Shown in pieces: positions 36,578 through 45,582 of a stretch of DNA of 57,057 nt. This DNA is from CAINDZ01 sp964399195 (GTDB lineage Bacteria; Krumholzibacteriota; Krumholzibacteriia; LZORAL124-64-63): assembly GCA_964399195.1 (NCBI GenBank), contig CAYNPY010000011.1:1-57057 (forward strand), written 5' to 3'. Position numbers and translations under genes: made by a program. Within the stretch, counting starts at the first letter, position 1. Every line of letters begins with the position of its first letter. Below the pieces are notes generated by a model, which made no database searches, was not told the origin of the DNA, and saw nothing but the letters and a program-made list of their open reading frames with translations.

Positions 36578-38326
36578 TCAGTAGCCGGCCACGCCGCCGT
36601 CGAACGAGCGCGAGTCGGCCGCGCCGTGGCGCCAGCCCGTCGCGGGATCGACCGTGATCCCCATCGCGATGCCCTGCGGCGCGCGCCGCTTCACGGCGTG
36701 GCCCAGCCGCGCGTATTCGCGTCGCACCTCCGGCGGGAAGCCGTGCGCCTCGAACTGCGTGACGTCGGGCAGCCACTGGTGGTGGAAGCGGGGAGCCTCG
36801 ACCGCGGCGCGGATGTCCATCCCGAAGTCGATGACGTTCAGCACGACCTGGAGCACGGTGTTGATGATGGTGCGGCCGCCCGGGCTGCCCGCGACCAGGA
36901 CCGGCGCGCCGCCGCGCGCGACGACGACCGGCGCCATGCTCGAGAGCATGCGCGCGCCCGGGCGCACCAGGTTGGGCGGCGTGCCGACCGCGCCGCGGCG
37001 GTCGGTGCGGCCCGGCACGGCGTTGAAGTCGCCCATCTCGTTGTTGAGCAGGAAGCCGGTGCCGGGGGCCATCAGCGTCGAGCCGTATGATTCCTCCAGC
37101 GTGTAGGTCAGCGCGACGGCGCCGCCGGCGGCGTCGACCACCGACAGGTGCGTCGTCTGCTCGCCCTCGCCGGGCAGCCAGGCGCCGGCAAAGGCGCTGC
37201 TGTCGCTGGGCGTGGCGCGGTCCGGAAGGATCGTCGCGCGCAGCCGGGCGGCTCGGTCCTTCGACAGCAGCCTCGCGAGCGGCAGGTCGGGGTTGGCTTC
37301 CGGGTCGCCCAGATGCCGCGCGCGGTCGGCGTAGGCGCGGCGCATCGCCTCGGTCAGCAGGTGCAGGTACGCCGGCGAGTTGTGGCCGAGCGCGGCCAGA
37401 TCGTCGCCCTCCAGCAGGTTGAGCATGGCGATGAGCGCGACCCCGCCCGAGGACGGCGGCCCCATGGAGACGATGTCGTGGCCGCGGTACGCGCCGCGAA
37501 CGGGCTCGCGCTCGAGGGCGCGGTACGCCGCCAGATCGGCCTCGGTGACCAGGCCGCCGTGGGCGCGCATGAACGCGGCCAGCAGGCGCGCGGTCTCGCC
37601 CTCGTAGAAGCCGGCGGCGCCGCGGTCCCTGATGCGCGCCAGCGTCGCGGCCAGGTCGGGCTGGCGCAGCGTCTCGCCCGGCCGCAGCGGGCGCGCGCCG
37701 CCGTCCGCCAGGAACGCCGCGCGGGTGGCTGCACGCAGCGTGTCGGTGGTGGTGGCCAGCCAGTCGCACCAGTCGCGCATTCCGGGGGAGAAGGGGAAGC
37801 CGGCGGAGGCCAGGTCGATCGCCGGCTGCACCAGCGAGGCCCACGGCCGCGTGCCGTGTCGCTGGTGCGCCAGCCACAGGCCGGCCACAGTGCCGGGCAC
37901 CCCCACCGAGAGCGGCCCGCGGTGGTTGCTGGTGTCGCGCACGGCGCCGCGCCCGTCCAGGAACATGCGCTCATGCGCGGCCGCAGGCGCCGTCTCCCGG
38001 AAATCGTAGCTGGCGGCGCGGCCCTGCGCGTCGTGGTAGAGCAGGAAGCCGCCGCCGCCCAGGTTGCCGGCCTGCGGGAAGACCACCGCCAGCGCGAAGG
38101 CGGTGGCCACGGCCGCGTCCACGGCGTTGCCGCCGTCGCGAAGGACCTGAGCGCCGACCTCGGCTGCCAGGTGGTGGTCGCAGGCGACCAGGCCGTGGCG
38201 GGCGGCCACCGGCGGCGTGTCCGCGCGCGCGGTCGACGGCAAGATCAGGGCGGCCGGCGCCGCAGCTAACGCGATGACGAGAAGCAACTGCATCGGGTGG
38301 CGCGCGGGGGCGGGACGGGAGCGCAT
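36578..38326 (-). CDS. ggt: Gamma-glutamyltransferase
   Basis: Periplasmic N-terminal-nucleophile hydrolase of 582 residues that cleaves the gamma-glutamyl bond of glutathione and related compounds. It has a signal peptide (about 1-35), and the self-cleavage and catalytic site is Thr391 in QTTHLSVVD, followed by the GTGF/NNEMGDF and SSMAPVVV segments and the GSPGGRTIINTV oxyanion region. The length is typical. Start ATG at 38326; an internal ATG eleven codons later would also give a signal peptide. A promoter with the window's usual spacing lies upstream. It would supply cysteinylglycine for sulfur or amino-acid recycling. Confidence 0.95.
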   Translation of the reverse strand: MRSRPAPARHPMQLLLVIALAAAPAALILPSTARADTPPVAARHGLVACDHHLAAEVGAQVLRDGGNAVDAAVATAFALAVVFPQAGNLGGGGFLLYHDAQGRAASYDFRETAPAAAHERMFLDGRGAVRDTSNHRGPLSVGVPGTVAGLWLAHQRHGTRPWASLVQPAIDLASAGFPFSPGMRDWCDWLATTTDTLRAATRAAFLADGGARPLRPGETLRQPDLAATLARIRDRGAAGFYEGETARLLAAFMRAHGGLVTEADLAAYRALEREPVRGAYRGHDIVSMGPPSSGGVALIAMLNLLEGDDLAALGHNSPAYLHLLTEAMRRAYADRARHLGDPEANPDLPLARLLSKDRAARLRATILPDRATPSDSSAFAGAWLPGEGEQTTHLSVVDAAGGAVALTYTLEESYGSTLMAPGTGFLLNNEMGDFNAVPGRTDRRGAVGTPPNLVRPGARMLSSMAPVVVARGGAPVLVAGSPGGRTIINTVLQVVLNVIDFGMDIRAAVEAPRFHHQWLPDVTQFEAHGFPPEVRREYARLGHAVKRRAPQGIAMGITVDPATGWRHGAADSRSFDGGVAGY

Positions 38327-38374
38327 GGGCGTGGCCTTTCGGGCGGCAACCGGATTCGCGCGGGTGGCGACGCG

Positions 38375-38403
38375 ATCCTAGCAGCGCCCGCGCGGCAGGC
38401 CAA
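38375..38403 (-). promoter_or_regulatory. Candidate promoter of ggt
   Basis: On the minus strand TTGGCC (38403-38398), 17 bp, then TAGGAT (38380-38375). Both boxes match consensus at 4/6. The leader would be about 40 nt. Confidence 0.45.
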
Positions 38404-38482
38404 CCGCGCTCGCGCCATCATCGATCACGGTCGGGGAAACTCCGGATTGCCGCCCGCCGCGCGATCGACGATGCTGCCGCGC

Positions 38483-39148
38483 ATGGACAGCCGACATCGC
38501 CTGCTGGCCGGCCTGGCCGCCCCGTTGTTGGTGGCGCTGGGCCTCGTGCTCCTGCGCAGCGCGGTCTTCGTTTTCGCGGCCTACCACCTGGCGCTCTGCC
38601 TGGTGGCGCCGGCCTGGCTCGCCCGGCGCGCGGGCCGCAGCCTCGGCGCGCACGCGCGTTCGCTGGGCCTGGCGCGGCGGGGGCTGCAGGCCGGTCTCGT
38701 GCTGGGGCTGGTCTCGGCGCTGGTCCCGCCGCTCGCGTTCGCGCTGGCGCCGTCGCTGTTCCCGGACGCCGACGGCCTGCGCGCGGCCCTGGCCGGCTGG
38801 GGGCTGTCGGCGGGGGCGCCGGCGTCCTACCTGTTCTTCCTGGCCTTGGTGAACGGTCCCGCCGAGGAGCTCTACTGGCGCGGCTGGCTGCTGCGCGAGC
38901 CGGCCCCCGGCCGGCCGACTCGACTCGCGCTGGCGCTGCTGTTCACGTCGTACCACGCGCTGACCATCGGCCGGCTCGCGCCGACCGCGCCCGCGGCGAT
39001 CCTGCTGATCACGGGGGTGCTGGCCGGCGCGCTGGCCTGGACCTGGATGCGGGGGCGCTGGCGATCCGTGTGGCCGCCGCTGTGCTCCCACGCCGGCGCC
39101 ACCTGCGGCTATCTCTACGTCTGCGCGCGGCTGCTGGCCGAGCGTTGA
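38483..39148 (+). CDS. CPBP family intramembrane metalloprotease
   Basis: Membrane protease or protease-like protein of 221 residues (CAAX protease/bacteriocin-processing family). The three signature motifs are visible: EELYWRG (Glu128-Glu129, Arg133), the FxxxH motif FTSYH (His158), and a last-helix motif HAGATCGY. About seven hydrophobic helices. The start is uncertain: ATG at 38471 is 4 codons upstream, and neither has a clear ribosome-binding site. In other bacteria these proteins process peptides or modify isoprenylated substrates; the substrate here is unknown. Confidence 0.85.
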   Translation: MDSRHRLLAGLAAPLLVALGLVLLRSAVFVFAAYHLALCLVAPAWLARRAGRSLGAHARSLGLARRGLQAGLVLGLVSALVPPLAFALAPSLFPDADGLRAALAGWGLSAGAPASYLFFLALVNGPAEELYWRGWLLREPAPGRPTRLALALLFTSYHALTIGRLAPTAPAAILLITGVLAGALAWTWMRGRWRSVWPPLCSHAGATCGYLYVCARLLAER

Positions 39149-39175
39149 ACCCGGGCCGCGTTCATCCGCTCCCCA

Positions 39176-40720
39176 TCAGCGGACAAGCGTGACCGCCGTG
39201 GTCCGCGAGCTGCCGGCGGCGCGGACCGTCGCCAGGTACACGCCCGACGGCAGCCCCGCCGCATGCCAGGTCAGGGCGTGGTCTCCGGCCGCCAGCTCGC
39301 CGCGGAACAGGCGGGCGACCAGGGCGCCCCGCGCGTCGTGCACCACCACTTCGACCGCCCCCGCGGCGTCCAGGTTGAATGCCAATTGCGTGGACGGGTT
39401 GAACGGGTTGGGCTGCGCGCGCGGCGCCGAGGTCACGCGTGGTGCCCGGTCGCTGACGCCGCTGGCGCCGCCGCCCGGCGCCGGGTACAGGTAGACGCTC
39501 CCGCCGGTGCCGGCGCCGAAGGCGCCGACGGCGACCTGCGCGCCGGACACGGCGAGGGCCCGGCCCAGCCAGTCGTTTGCCGCGGGGGCGATGGCCTCGA
39601 GGATCTCGGCCTGCCCCCAGGCGCCGGGGCCGCCCAGGTTCTCCTCGAAGCGGTAGGCGCGCCCGGCCGAGGCGGCGTGGCCGTGCGCCCCGACCCAGAT
39701 CTGGCCGTCCTGCATGGCGACGGCGGAGCCGAAGAAGGCGACGTCCATCGCGTCGCCGGCCGCGAGCGCGGCCGTCTGCGTCCAGCCGTCGCGGGTTCCG
39801 GTCGGGTTCTCGAACACGTAGGCGGCCCCACGCGACACGCCGGCGCCGTCCACGCTGTAGGCGCCCATCACGATGCGGGTGCCCTCGATCGCGACGGCGC
39901 TGCCCGCCCGCTCGTTGTCCTGCGCGCCGGTGCGGAACAGCTTGCCGACCTGGTCCCAGTAGTTGGACGCGTCGCGCCGGAAGACGTAGGCGCCGCCTTC
40001 GTTCTGGAAGCTGCCGGACACGCGATCGAGCAGGCGGGCGCCGACGACCAGCAGGTCGCCGTCCAGCGCCACGGAGTCTCCGAAGCCGGCATTGGTGTCG
40101 AAGATGTCGTCCTCCAACTCGGCGATCGTGCCCCAGGCGCCGGGTCCGCCCTCGTCTCGATGATAGACATACGCGCGGCCGTGCTGGGCGCTGTAGGCCG
40201 CCGGTGCGCCGACCACGATCCAGTCGCCCTGCATGGCCACCGAAGCGCCGTACTCGGCCTGATTCTGGATCGCCGTCGACTCGACGAGCTTGTGGACCTG
40301 CTGCCAGACGCCGCCCGTCCGCTCGAAGATGTAGGCGGCGCCCTGGGCGTCGTTGAAGTCGACGTTGGCCTCCTCGGCGCCGACCACGAGGCGGTCGCCG
40401 GACATGGCCACGGACCAGCCGAACAGGTCGTTGGCGGTGCCGTCGGCGGCCGTCAGCTTCTGCACCTGCTGCCAGGCGCCGCCCACCTGCTCGAAGATGT
40501 AGACGGCGCCCTGGTTGGCGTTGGCGCCGATGTCGGCGAACGGCGCGCCGATCGCCATCGTCGTGCCCTCCAGGGCCACGCCGTAGCCGAAGTCATCGGC
40601 GGCGGCGATGTCGTCGCTGGTCACGGAGGCGGTCTCGAAGGTGGCGGCCGCGGGCCGGGCCAGGGCGGCCAGCAGCACCGCGGCGGCGGCTGTGGCGCGG
40701 ATGAGATGCGGGGTGTCCAT
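39176..40720 (-). CDS. Secreted FG-GAP repeat protein with FlgD-like C-terminal domain
   Basis: Surface protein of 514 residues. After a signal peptide (about 1-26) come six or seven FG-GAP-type repeats, each with a DxFGxSVA-like opening and a GAxYVF/GAVYIF strand, forming a beta-propeller of about 400 residues. The final 85 residues are the same FlgD-like domain seen elsewhere in the window, with QPNPFNPSTQLAF and the ending TAVTLVR. The repeats describe a cell-surface or ligand-binding propeller; no enzyme motif is seen. Divergent from the second kinase gene. Confidence 0.87.
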   Translation of the reverse strand: MDTPHLIRATAAAAVLLAALARPAAATFETASVTSDDIAAADDFGYGVALEGTTMAIGAPFADIGANANQGAVYIFEQVGGAWQQVQKLTAADGTANDLFGWSVAMSGDRLVVGAEEANVDFNDAQGAAYIFERTGGVWQQVHKLVESTAIQNQAEYGASVAMQGDWIVVGAPAAYSAQHGRAYVYHRDEGGPGAWGTIAELEDDIFDTNAGFGDSVALDGDLLVVGARLLDRVSGSFQNEGGAYVFRRDASNYWDQVGKLFRTGAQDNERAGSAVAIEGTRIVMGAYSVDGAGVSRGAAYVFENPTGTRDGWTQTAALAAGDAMDVAFFGSAVAMQDGQIWVGAHGHAASAGRAYRFEENLGGPGAWGQAEILEAIAPAANDWLGRALAVSGAQVAVGAFGAGTGGSVYLYPAPGGGASGVSDRAPRVTSAPRAQPNPFNPSTQLAFNLDAAGAVEVVVHDARGALVARLFRGELAAGDHALTWHAAGLPSGVYLATVRAAGSSRTTAVTLVR

Positions 40721-40894
40721 CGGGTGCGCTCCTTGTCACTGGGGATCGGCGTGACTGCTACGTATCCGGTAACGCACCGTCCGCGGCGAAAGGGGATCAC
40801 GAAAGTCCGGGGTCGGGCTGGTGGACCCCGCCCCGGGCGGGTTACCATGGCCGGACGGCGCCCCGGCGGGCGCCGCTTCCCGACCCGGAGAGTC

Positions 40895-43231
40895 ATGGAT
40901 CCCGAACGCTGGCAGACGATTGCCGACCTCTTCGCCGAGCTGGCCGACCGGCCCGAGCGCGAGCGCGCCGACCGGCTGGCCGCCGTGCGCGCGGCCGATC
41001 CCGACCTGCACGCCGAGCTCCTGTCGCTGTTGGCGGCCCACGACGCAGGCGGCTTCCTGGACGAGCCGCCGCGCTGGGACCCGGCGGCCGAACTGCCCGC
41101 CGATCCGCTGGAGGGCAGCCGCATCGGTCCCTACCGGGTCGAGGCCCGGATCGGGGCCGGCGGCATGGGCGTGGTCTACCGCGCGGTGCGCGCGGACGAC
41201 CAGTTCCGCCAGCAGGTCGCGCTGAAGCTGGTGCGGCGGGGGATGGACACCGAGAGCGTGCTGGCCCGGTTCCGGCGCGAGCGGCAGATCCTGGCCGGGC
41301 TCGACGACCCGCGCATCGCGCGGCTGCTCGACGGCGGCATGGCGCCGGACGGACGGCCGTTCCTGGTGATGGAGCACGTCGAGGGCCTGCCGCTGGACGC
41401 CTGGTGCGCCCGGCACGAGCCGCCGCTGCGCGCGCGGCTGGAGCTGTTCCTGGAAATCTGCGTCGCGGTCCAGCACGCCCACCGCGCCCTGGTGGTCCAC
41501 CGCGACCTGAAGCCGGCGAACATCCTGGTCAGGCCGGACGGCGCCGTGAAGCTGCTGGACTTCGGCGTCGCCAAGCTGCTGGACCCCGGCGCGGACGAGC
41601 CGCTCGCGGACCTGACGATGCCGGGCGCCCCCCTGTTGACCCCGCGCTACGCGGCGCCCGAACTGCTGCGCGGCGAACGTGTGGACACCGGTGCCGACGT
41701 CTGGTCGCTGGGCGTGATCCTCCACGAACTGCTGACCGGGCGGCCCGCCTTCAACCTGGACGGGTGGGAGGCGACGACGCTGGCGCGGCGGCTCGAGCAG
41801 GCGCCGACGCCGCGTCCGAGCGCCGCGGCCGGCCGCTTCGCCGCCCGGCTGCGCGGGGACCTCGACGCCATCGTGCGCGGGGCGCTGCAGGTCGACCGCG
41901 CGTCGCGTTACGCTTCGGTGGCGGCCCTGGCCGAGGACGTGCGGCGGCACCTGGACGGCCTGCCGATCGCGGCGCGCCCCGGCTCGCCCGGCTACCGCGC
42001 CGCGCGCTTCCTGCGCCGGCACGCCCTGGCGGCCGGGGCGCTGGCGGTGGTCGTGGTCGCGGCGATCGCCGTGGCCGTGGCGATGTCGGCGCAAGCGGCG
42101 CGCATCGGCCGCCAGGCGCGCGAAGCGGCCCTGCAGCGCGACCGGGCCGAGCGCGTGACGGCGCTGCTGGTGGAGATGTTCGACGTCTCCGACCCGCTGG
42201 TGACCCGCGGCGCGCGCGGAGACACGATGAGGGTGCGCGAGTTCCTGCTTGCCGGCCGCGACGCCGTGCTGGGGCGCCTGGATGGACAGCCGCTGCTGCG
42301 GGCGGACATGAGCCATCTCTACGGCCGGCTGCTCGGCAATCTGGGCGCGACGGAGCCGGCGCTGGACTTGGTCGAGCAGGGGCTGGCGGACCGGCGCGCG
42401 CTGCTCGGCGGCGATCACCCGGACGTCGCGCGCTCGCTGGACTACCTGGCGACGCTGCGCCAGGGCCGGGGCGAGTACGCGCAGGCCGAGAGCCTGTTCG
42501 TCGAGGCGCTCGCCATCCGCCGTCGCGCGCTTGGCGAGGAGCATCCGGAGACCGCCGAGAGCCTGAACAACCTGGGCGTGCTCCTGGACACGCAGGGACG
42601 CTACGACCAGGGCCGGCCGCTGGTGGAGCAGAGCCTGCGGCTGCGCGAGCGCCTGTTGGGCCCGCGCCACCCGGAGGTGGCGCAGAGCCTCAACAATCTG
42701 GCCGTCGCGGCGTGGGCGCAGGGCGACGCCGCCGCCGCGGATTCGCTGTACCGGCGCGCGCTGGACATCCGGCGCCGGGCGCTCGGGCCGCGGCATCCGT
42801 ACGTGGCGAACGTCCTGAACAACCTCGGGCGCGTGCTGCAGGACCGGGGAGACCTGGCCGGAGCCGAAGCGATGTTCGCCGAAGCGATCGACATCTGGGA
42901 AGAGACGCTGGGACCGCGCCACGCCCACGTGTCGGCCGGCTACTACCATCTGGGTCTGGTCGCCGAGGAGCGGGGCGACCTGACGCGGGCCGCCGCGCAT
43001 CTGGGGCGCTGCCTGGAGATCGATCGCGGCGCCCTGCCGGCGGGCCATCCCTACATCGCCGACGGCGCCGTCGCGCTGGGGCGCGTGCTGACGGCGGCCG
43101 GCCGCCGGGAGGAGGCGACCGCGCTGCTGCGCGAGGCTCTCACGATCCGGGCCGCCGCGGCACTCGATACGCTCGAAGCGAGCGGGCTGCTCGCCGCCGC
43201 CGCGGCCGGCGGGGGAGGGCAGACCCAGTGA
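40895..43231 (+). CDS. Membrane-anchored Ser/Thr protein kinase with TPR repeats (coupled to sigma factor)
   Basis: Hanks-type kinase of 778 residues. About 80 residues precede the kinase domain and carry a short helical region (ERWQTIADLFAEL) typical of kinases partnered with ECF sigma factors. The catalytic domain (about 80-350) has GAGGMGVVYRA, Lys111 in VALKLV, HRD at 202-204, DFG at 222-224 and the YAAPE loop. A membrane helix (about 376-398) is followed by five or more TPRs with the kinesin-light-chain-type LNNLGVLLDTQGRYDQ pattern. The stop overlaps the GTG start of the ECF sigma gene, so the kinase and sigma factor are made together. Confidence 0.95.
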   Translation: MDPERWQTIADLFAELADRPERERADRLAAVRAADPDLHAELLSLLAAHDAGGFLDEPPRWDPAAELPADPLEGSRIGPYRVEARIGAGGMGVVYRAVRADDQFRQQVALKLVRRGMDTESVLARFRRERQILAGLDDPRIARLLDGGMAPDGRPFLVMEHVEGLPLDAWCARHEPPLRARLELFLEICVAVQHAHRALVVHRDLKPANILVRPDGAVKLLDFGVAKLLDPGADEPLADLTMPGAPLLTPRYAAPELLRGERVDTGADVWSLGVILHELLTGRPAFNLDGWEATTLARRLEQAPTPRPSAAAGRFAARLRGDLDAIVRGALQVDRASRYASVAALAEDVRRHLDGLPIAARPGSPGYRAARFLRRHALAAGALAVVVVAAIAVAVAMSAQAARIGRQAREAALQRDRAERVTALLVEMFDVSDPLVTRGARGDTMRVREFLLAGRDAVLGRLDGQPLLRADMSHLYGRLLGNLGATEPALDLVEQGLADRRALLGGDHPDVARSLDYLATLRQGRGEYAQAESLFVEALAIRRRALGEEHPETAESLNNLGVLLDTQGRYDQGRPLVEQSLRLRERLLGPRHPEVAQSLNNLAVAAWAQGDAAAADSLYRRALDIRRRALGPRHPYVANVLNNLGRVLQDRGDLAGAEAMFAEAIDIWEETLGPRHAHVSAGYYHLGLVAEERGDLTRAAAHLGRCLEIDRGALPAGHPYIADGAVALGRVLTAAGRREEATALLREALTIRAAAALDTLEASGLLAAAAAGGGGQTQ

Positions 43232-43806
43232 GGCGGGACGCGGTGACGGCGCTGATGGTCTCGGCCCGCGACGGCGATCCCGCGGCGCTGGAGCGCGTCC
43301 TGCCCCTGATCTACGACGAGCTGCAGGACCTGGCCCGCCGGCACCTGGACCGCGAGCGTGTCGGCCACACGCTGACACCGACGGCGCTGGTGCACGAGGC
43401 GTACCTGAAACTTGTGGACCAGACGCGGGTGAGATGGGGCGGGCGCGAGCAGTTCCTGGGCGTCGCCTCGCTGGCGATGCGCCGCATCCTGGTCAACCAC
43501 GCGCGCGACCGCAAGCGGCTCAAACGCGGCGCCGGCGCCCCGCGGCTGGGTCTGACGGAGGGCCTGGGCGTGGCGGCGCCCGGGTCCGGACCCGACGACG
43601 ACTTCCTGCTGACGCTCGACGCGCTGCTCGACCGCCTGGCCGCGTTCGCCCCGCGCGCGGCGCGCGTGGTGGAGTGCCGCTACTTCGCCGGGCTGGATGT
43701 CGAAGAGACCGCGCTGGCGCTGGGCGTCTCCGCGCCCACCGTCAAGCGCGAGTGGGCGCTGGCGCGTGCGTGGCTGCGGCGCGAACTGGAGGCCGGCGTC
43801 GGCTGA
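43228..43806 (+). CDS. ECF sigma factor (TIGR02999/ECF_ActX-like)
   Basis: Extracytoplasmic-function sigma factor of 192 residues. Region 2 lies around LIYDELQDLARRHLDRE, the TPTALVHEAYLKL segment is characteristic of this group, region 4 includes VVECRYFAGLDVEETALALGVSAPTVKREW. The GTG start overlaps the kinase stop (GTGA). In related organisms this sigma group is encoded before or beside Ser/Thr kinase-TPR genes, and phosphorylation controls it instead of an anti-sigma factor. No anti-sigma gene is present here. The reversed order (kinase first) is noted in the findings. Confidence 0.93.
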   Translation: MRRDAVTALMVSARDGDPAALERVLPLIYDELQDLARRHLDRERVGHTLTPTALVHEAYLKLVDQTRVRWGGREQFLGVASLAMRRILVNHARDRKRLKRGAGAPRLGLTEGLGVAAPGSGPDDDFLLTLDALLDRLAAFAPRAARVVECRYFAGLDVEETALALGVSAPTVKREWALARAWLRRELEAGVG

Positions 43807-43906
43807 TGCCCGGCGGCGCCGATTCGGCTGGTGCGGGCGCGCCCCCATCGGTTACCTTCCGGCGGTTGTCCATTGGGCCCCTTCCGTCGCTGCCGGGGAG
43901 CCGGTC

Positions 43907-45415
43907 TTGACCTCGACCCGCACGGTCGCCCGCAACACCCTCTACCTGACCATCGGGCTGCTCAGCGGCCGGATCCTGTCGGTTTTCGTCTACCAGAAGA
44001 TGGCGGGCATCCTCGGGCCGGCCGGCGTCGGCATCGCCAACCTGGCGATCGACGTCTCGGCCATCCTGCTGATCGTCGCCAATTACGGGCTGGGCACGCT
44101 CATCACGCGCGAGGTCGCGCGCGACCGCAACCTGACCCTGCCGGTGATGTGGGCCGCGCTCAAGATCCGCCTGGCGCTGGCCGCCGCCTGCTTCGGCGCC
44201 ATCTACCTCTACGCCACGCTGTCGGGCTTCGCCGAGCTGCAGCGCACCGCGCTCTACGTCATGGGCCTGGGCATCTTCCTCGAGGCCACGGCCATGGCCT
44301 GCGACGCGGTGCTGCAGGCCCACGACCGGGTCATCTCCCAGATGTGGGGGCAGATCGCCTCGGCCGTCGCCTACTTTGTGCTGGCCTGGTGGTGGCTGGA
44401 CGCCGGGTACGGCGTGATGGGCATCATGTGGGCCAACGTGGCCAGCCGCGCCGTCCGCCTGCTCATCATGGCGCCGCTGATGTTCGCCGGCACCGGCCCC
44501 TGGCTGCGCAACCCGCCCGGGCGCGCCGAATCGCGCGCCGCTTCCTCGCGCGGACTGCTGGCGCTGGCCTGGCCCATCTTCCTGGCGTCCACCTTCGGCG
44601 TCATGCACTTCAAGATCGACACGCCGCTGGTGAAGCACTTCCTGGGCAGCGACGACGCCGTGGGCATCTACACGCAGGGCCACCGCGCGCTGGACTACCT
44701 GGCCTACCTGCCGGGGCTGTTCGCCACGGCGCTGTTCCCGACGCTCATCCGCTCGGCGAAGAGCGAGGGCGTCTTCGAACGCGTCAGCGAGCGCGCCCTG
44801 CGCTACCTGCACGTGCTGGTGATGCCGCTGACGCTGCTGTTCGCGCTGGCCGCCGAGCCGGTCACGATGTGGCTGGTCCAGGGCCGGGCGGGCTTCGAGG
44901 ACTCGGTGATCGTCTTCCGCATCGTCGTCTGGGGCATGCCGTTCCTGGCGGCCACGAACGTGCTGAACCGCATGCTCTACACGGCCGGCCGCGAGCGCTC
45001 GTTCGTCGTGATCGCCGTCGTCACCCTGTGCTTCAACGTGGCGGCCAACCTCGTGGTCATCCCGCGCTGGGGCTACTTCGGGGCCAGCTGGGTGGTCGTG
45101 GCCAGCCAGGCCCTCAGTTCGCTGCTGCACTGGCACTTCGTGCGCCGCGCCGGCCTGGAGATCCCGGTCGCCCGCTCGCTGGTCAACGCGACCGCGGCGC
45201 TGGCCCTCTCCTGGCTGGCGGCCACCGGCGCGGCCCACCTGGCGGCCCCGGCCTGGGGCACGACCTGGCTCTCGCTCCCGGTCAAGGCCGGCTGGGGGCC
45301 GTCGCTGACGGTGATCGCCGTCTGGGGCGCGCTCTACGTTCCGGCGCTGTGGCTGACCCGGGCCGTGACGAGGGCAGACCTGCCGGTTCTGGCGTCGCTG
45401 GTGCGGCGGGGCTGA
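43907..45415 (+). CDS. Flippase / polysaccharide biosynthesis protein (Wzx-like, MOP superfamily)
   Basis: Inner-membrane lipid-linked oligosaccharide flippase of 502 residues with about fourteen hydrophobic helices. The start (TLYLTIGLLSGRILSVFVYQKMAGILGP, in shorter pieces) and the centre, with ATALFPTLIRS and the C-terminal WGYFGASWVVVASQA segment, match the polysaccharide-synthase/MATE-like family. The start codon is TTG at 43907, chosen because GGGGAG lies 7 nt before it and the first helix begins right after; the longer upstream frame overlaps the sigma gene. No glycosyltransferase gene adjoins it, so it may serve capsule, O-antigen or another surface glycan encoded elsewhere. Confidence 0.86.
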   Translation: MTSTRTVARNTLYLTIGLLSGRILSVFVYQKMAGILGPAGVGIANLAIDVSAILLIVANYGLGTLITREVARDRNLTLPVMWAALKIRLALAAACFGAIYLYATLSGFAELQRTALYVMGLGIFLEATAMACDAVLQAHDRVISQMWGQIASAVAYFVLAWWWLDAGYGVMGIMWANVASRAVRLLIMAPLMFAGTGPWLRNPPGRAESRAASSRGLLALAWPIFLASTFGVMHFKIDTPLVKHFLGSDDAVGIYTQGHRALDYLAYLPGLFATALFPTLIRSAKSEGVFERVSERALRYLHVLVMPLTLLFALAAEPVTMWLVQGRAGFEDSVIVFRIVVWGMPFLAATNVLNRMLYTAGRERSFVVIAVVTLCFNVAANLVVIPRWGYFGASWVVVASQALSSLLHWHFVRRAGLEIPVARSLVNATAALALSWLAATGAAHLAAPAWGTTWLSLPVKAGWGPSLTVIAVWGALYVPALWLTRAVTRADLPVLASLVRRG

Positions 45416-45502
45416 CGGCCGCCGCCGCGATCGCCGATTCCACCCGCGTCCGCGATTGCGGCTGGCGCCCGCCCGCCCGGAGCATTATCGTGACCACAAA
45501 TT

Positions 45503-45516
45503 GGACAAACTTGTCC
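45503..45516. promoter_or_regulatory. Palindromic operator-like site upstream of the hemerythrin operon
   Basis: A perfect palindrome, GGACAA-AC-TTGTCC, lies in an AT-richer stretch 66 bp before the start of the next gene. Its symmetry, size and setting resemble sites of Rrf2-type (NsrR/IscR-like) or similar dimeric regulators that sense nitric oxide or iron-sulfur state. No regulator gene is in the window. Confidence 0.45.
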
Positions 45517-45582
45517 TCTATTTGAATCCGCAGGCTCGAAACCGGCCGCGAGGCGGTCGCCGCGTTCGCCCGGGAGGTCGCC

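Noticed and set aside
42400..43200. DNA-level tandem repeat in the second kinase gene
   Set aside because: The periodicity is at protein level (TPR units of about 42 residues); nucleotide copies are too diverged to call a DNA repeat.
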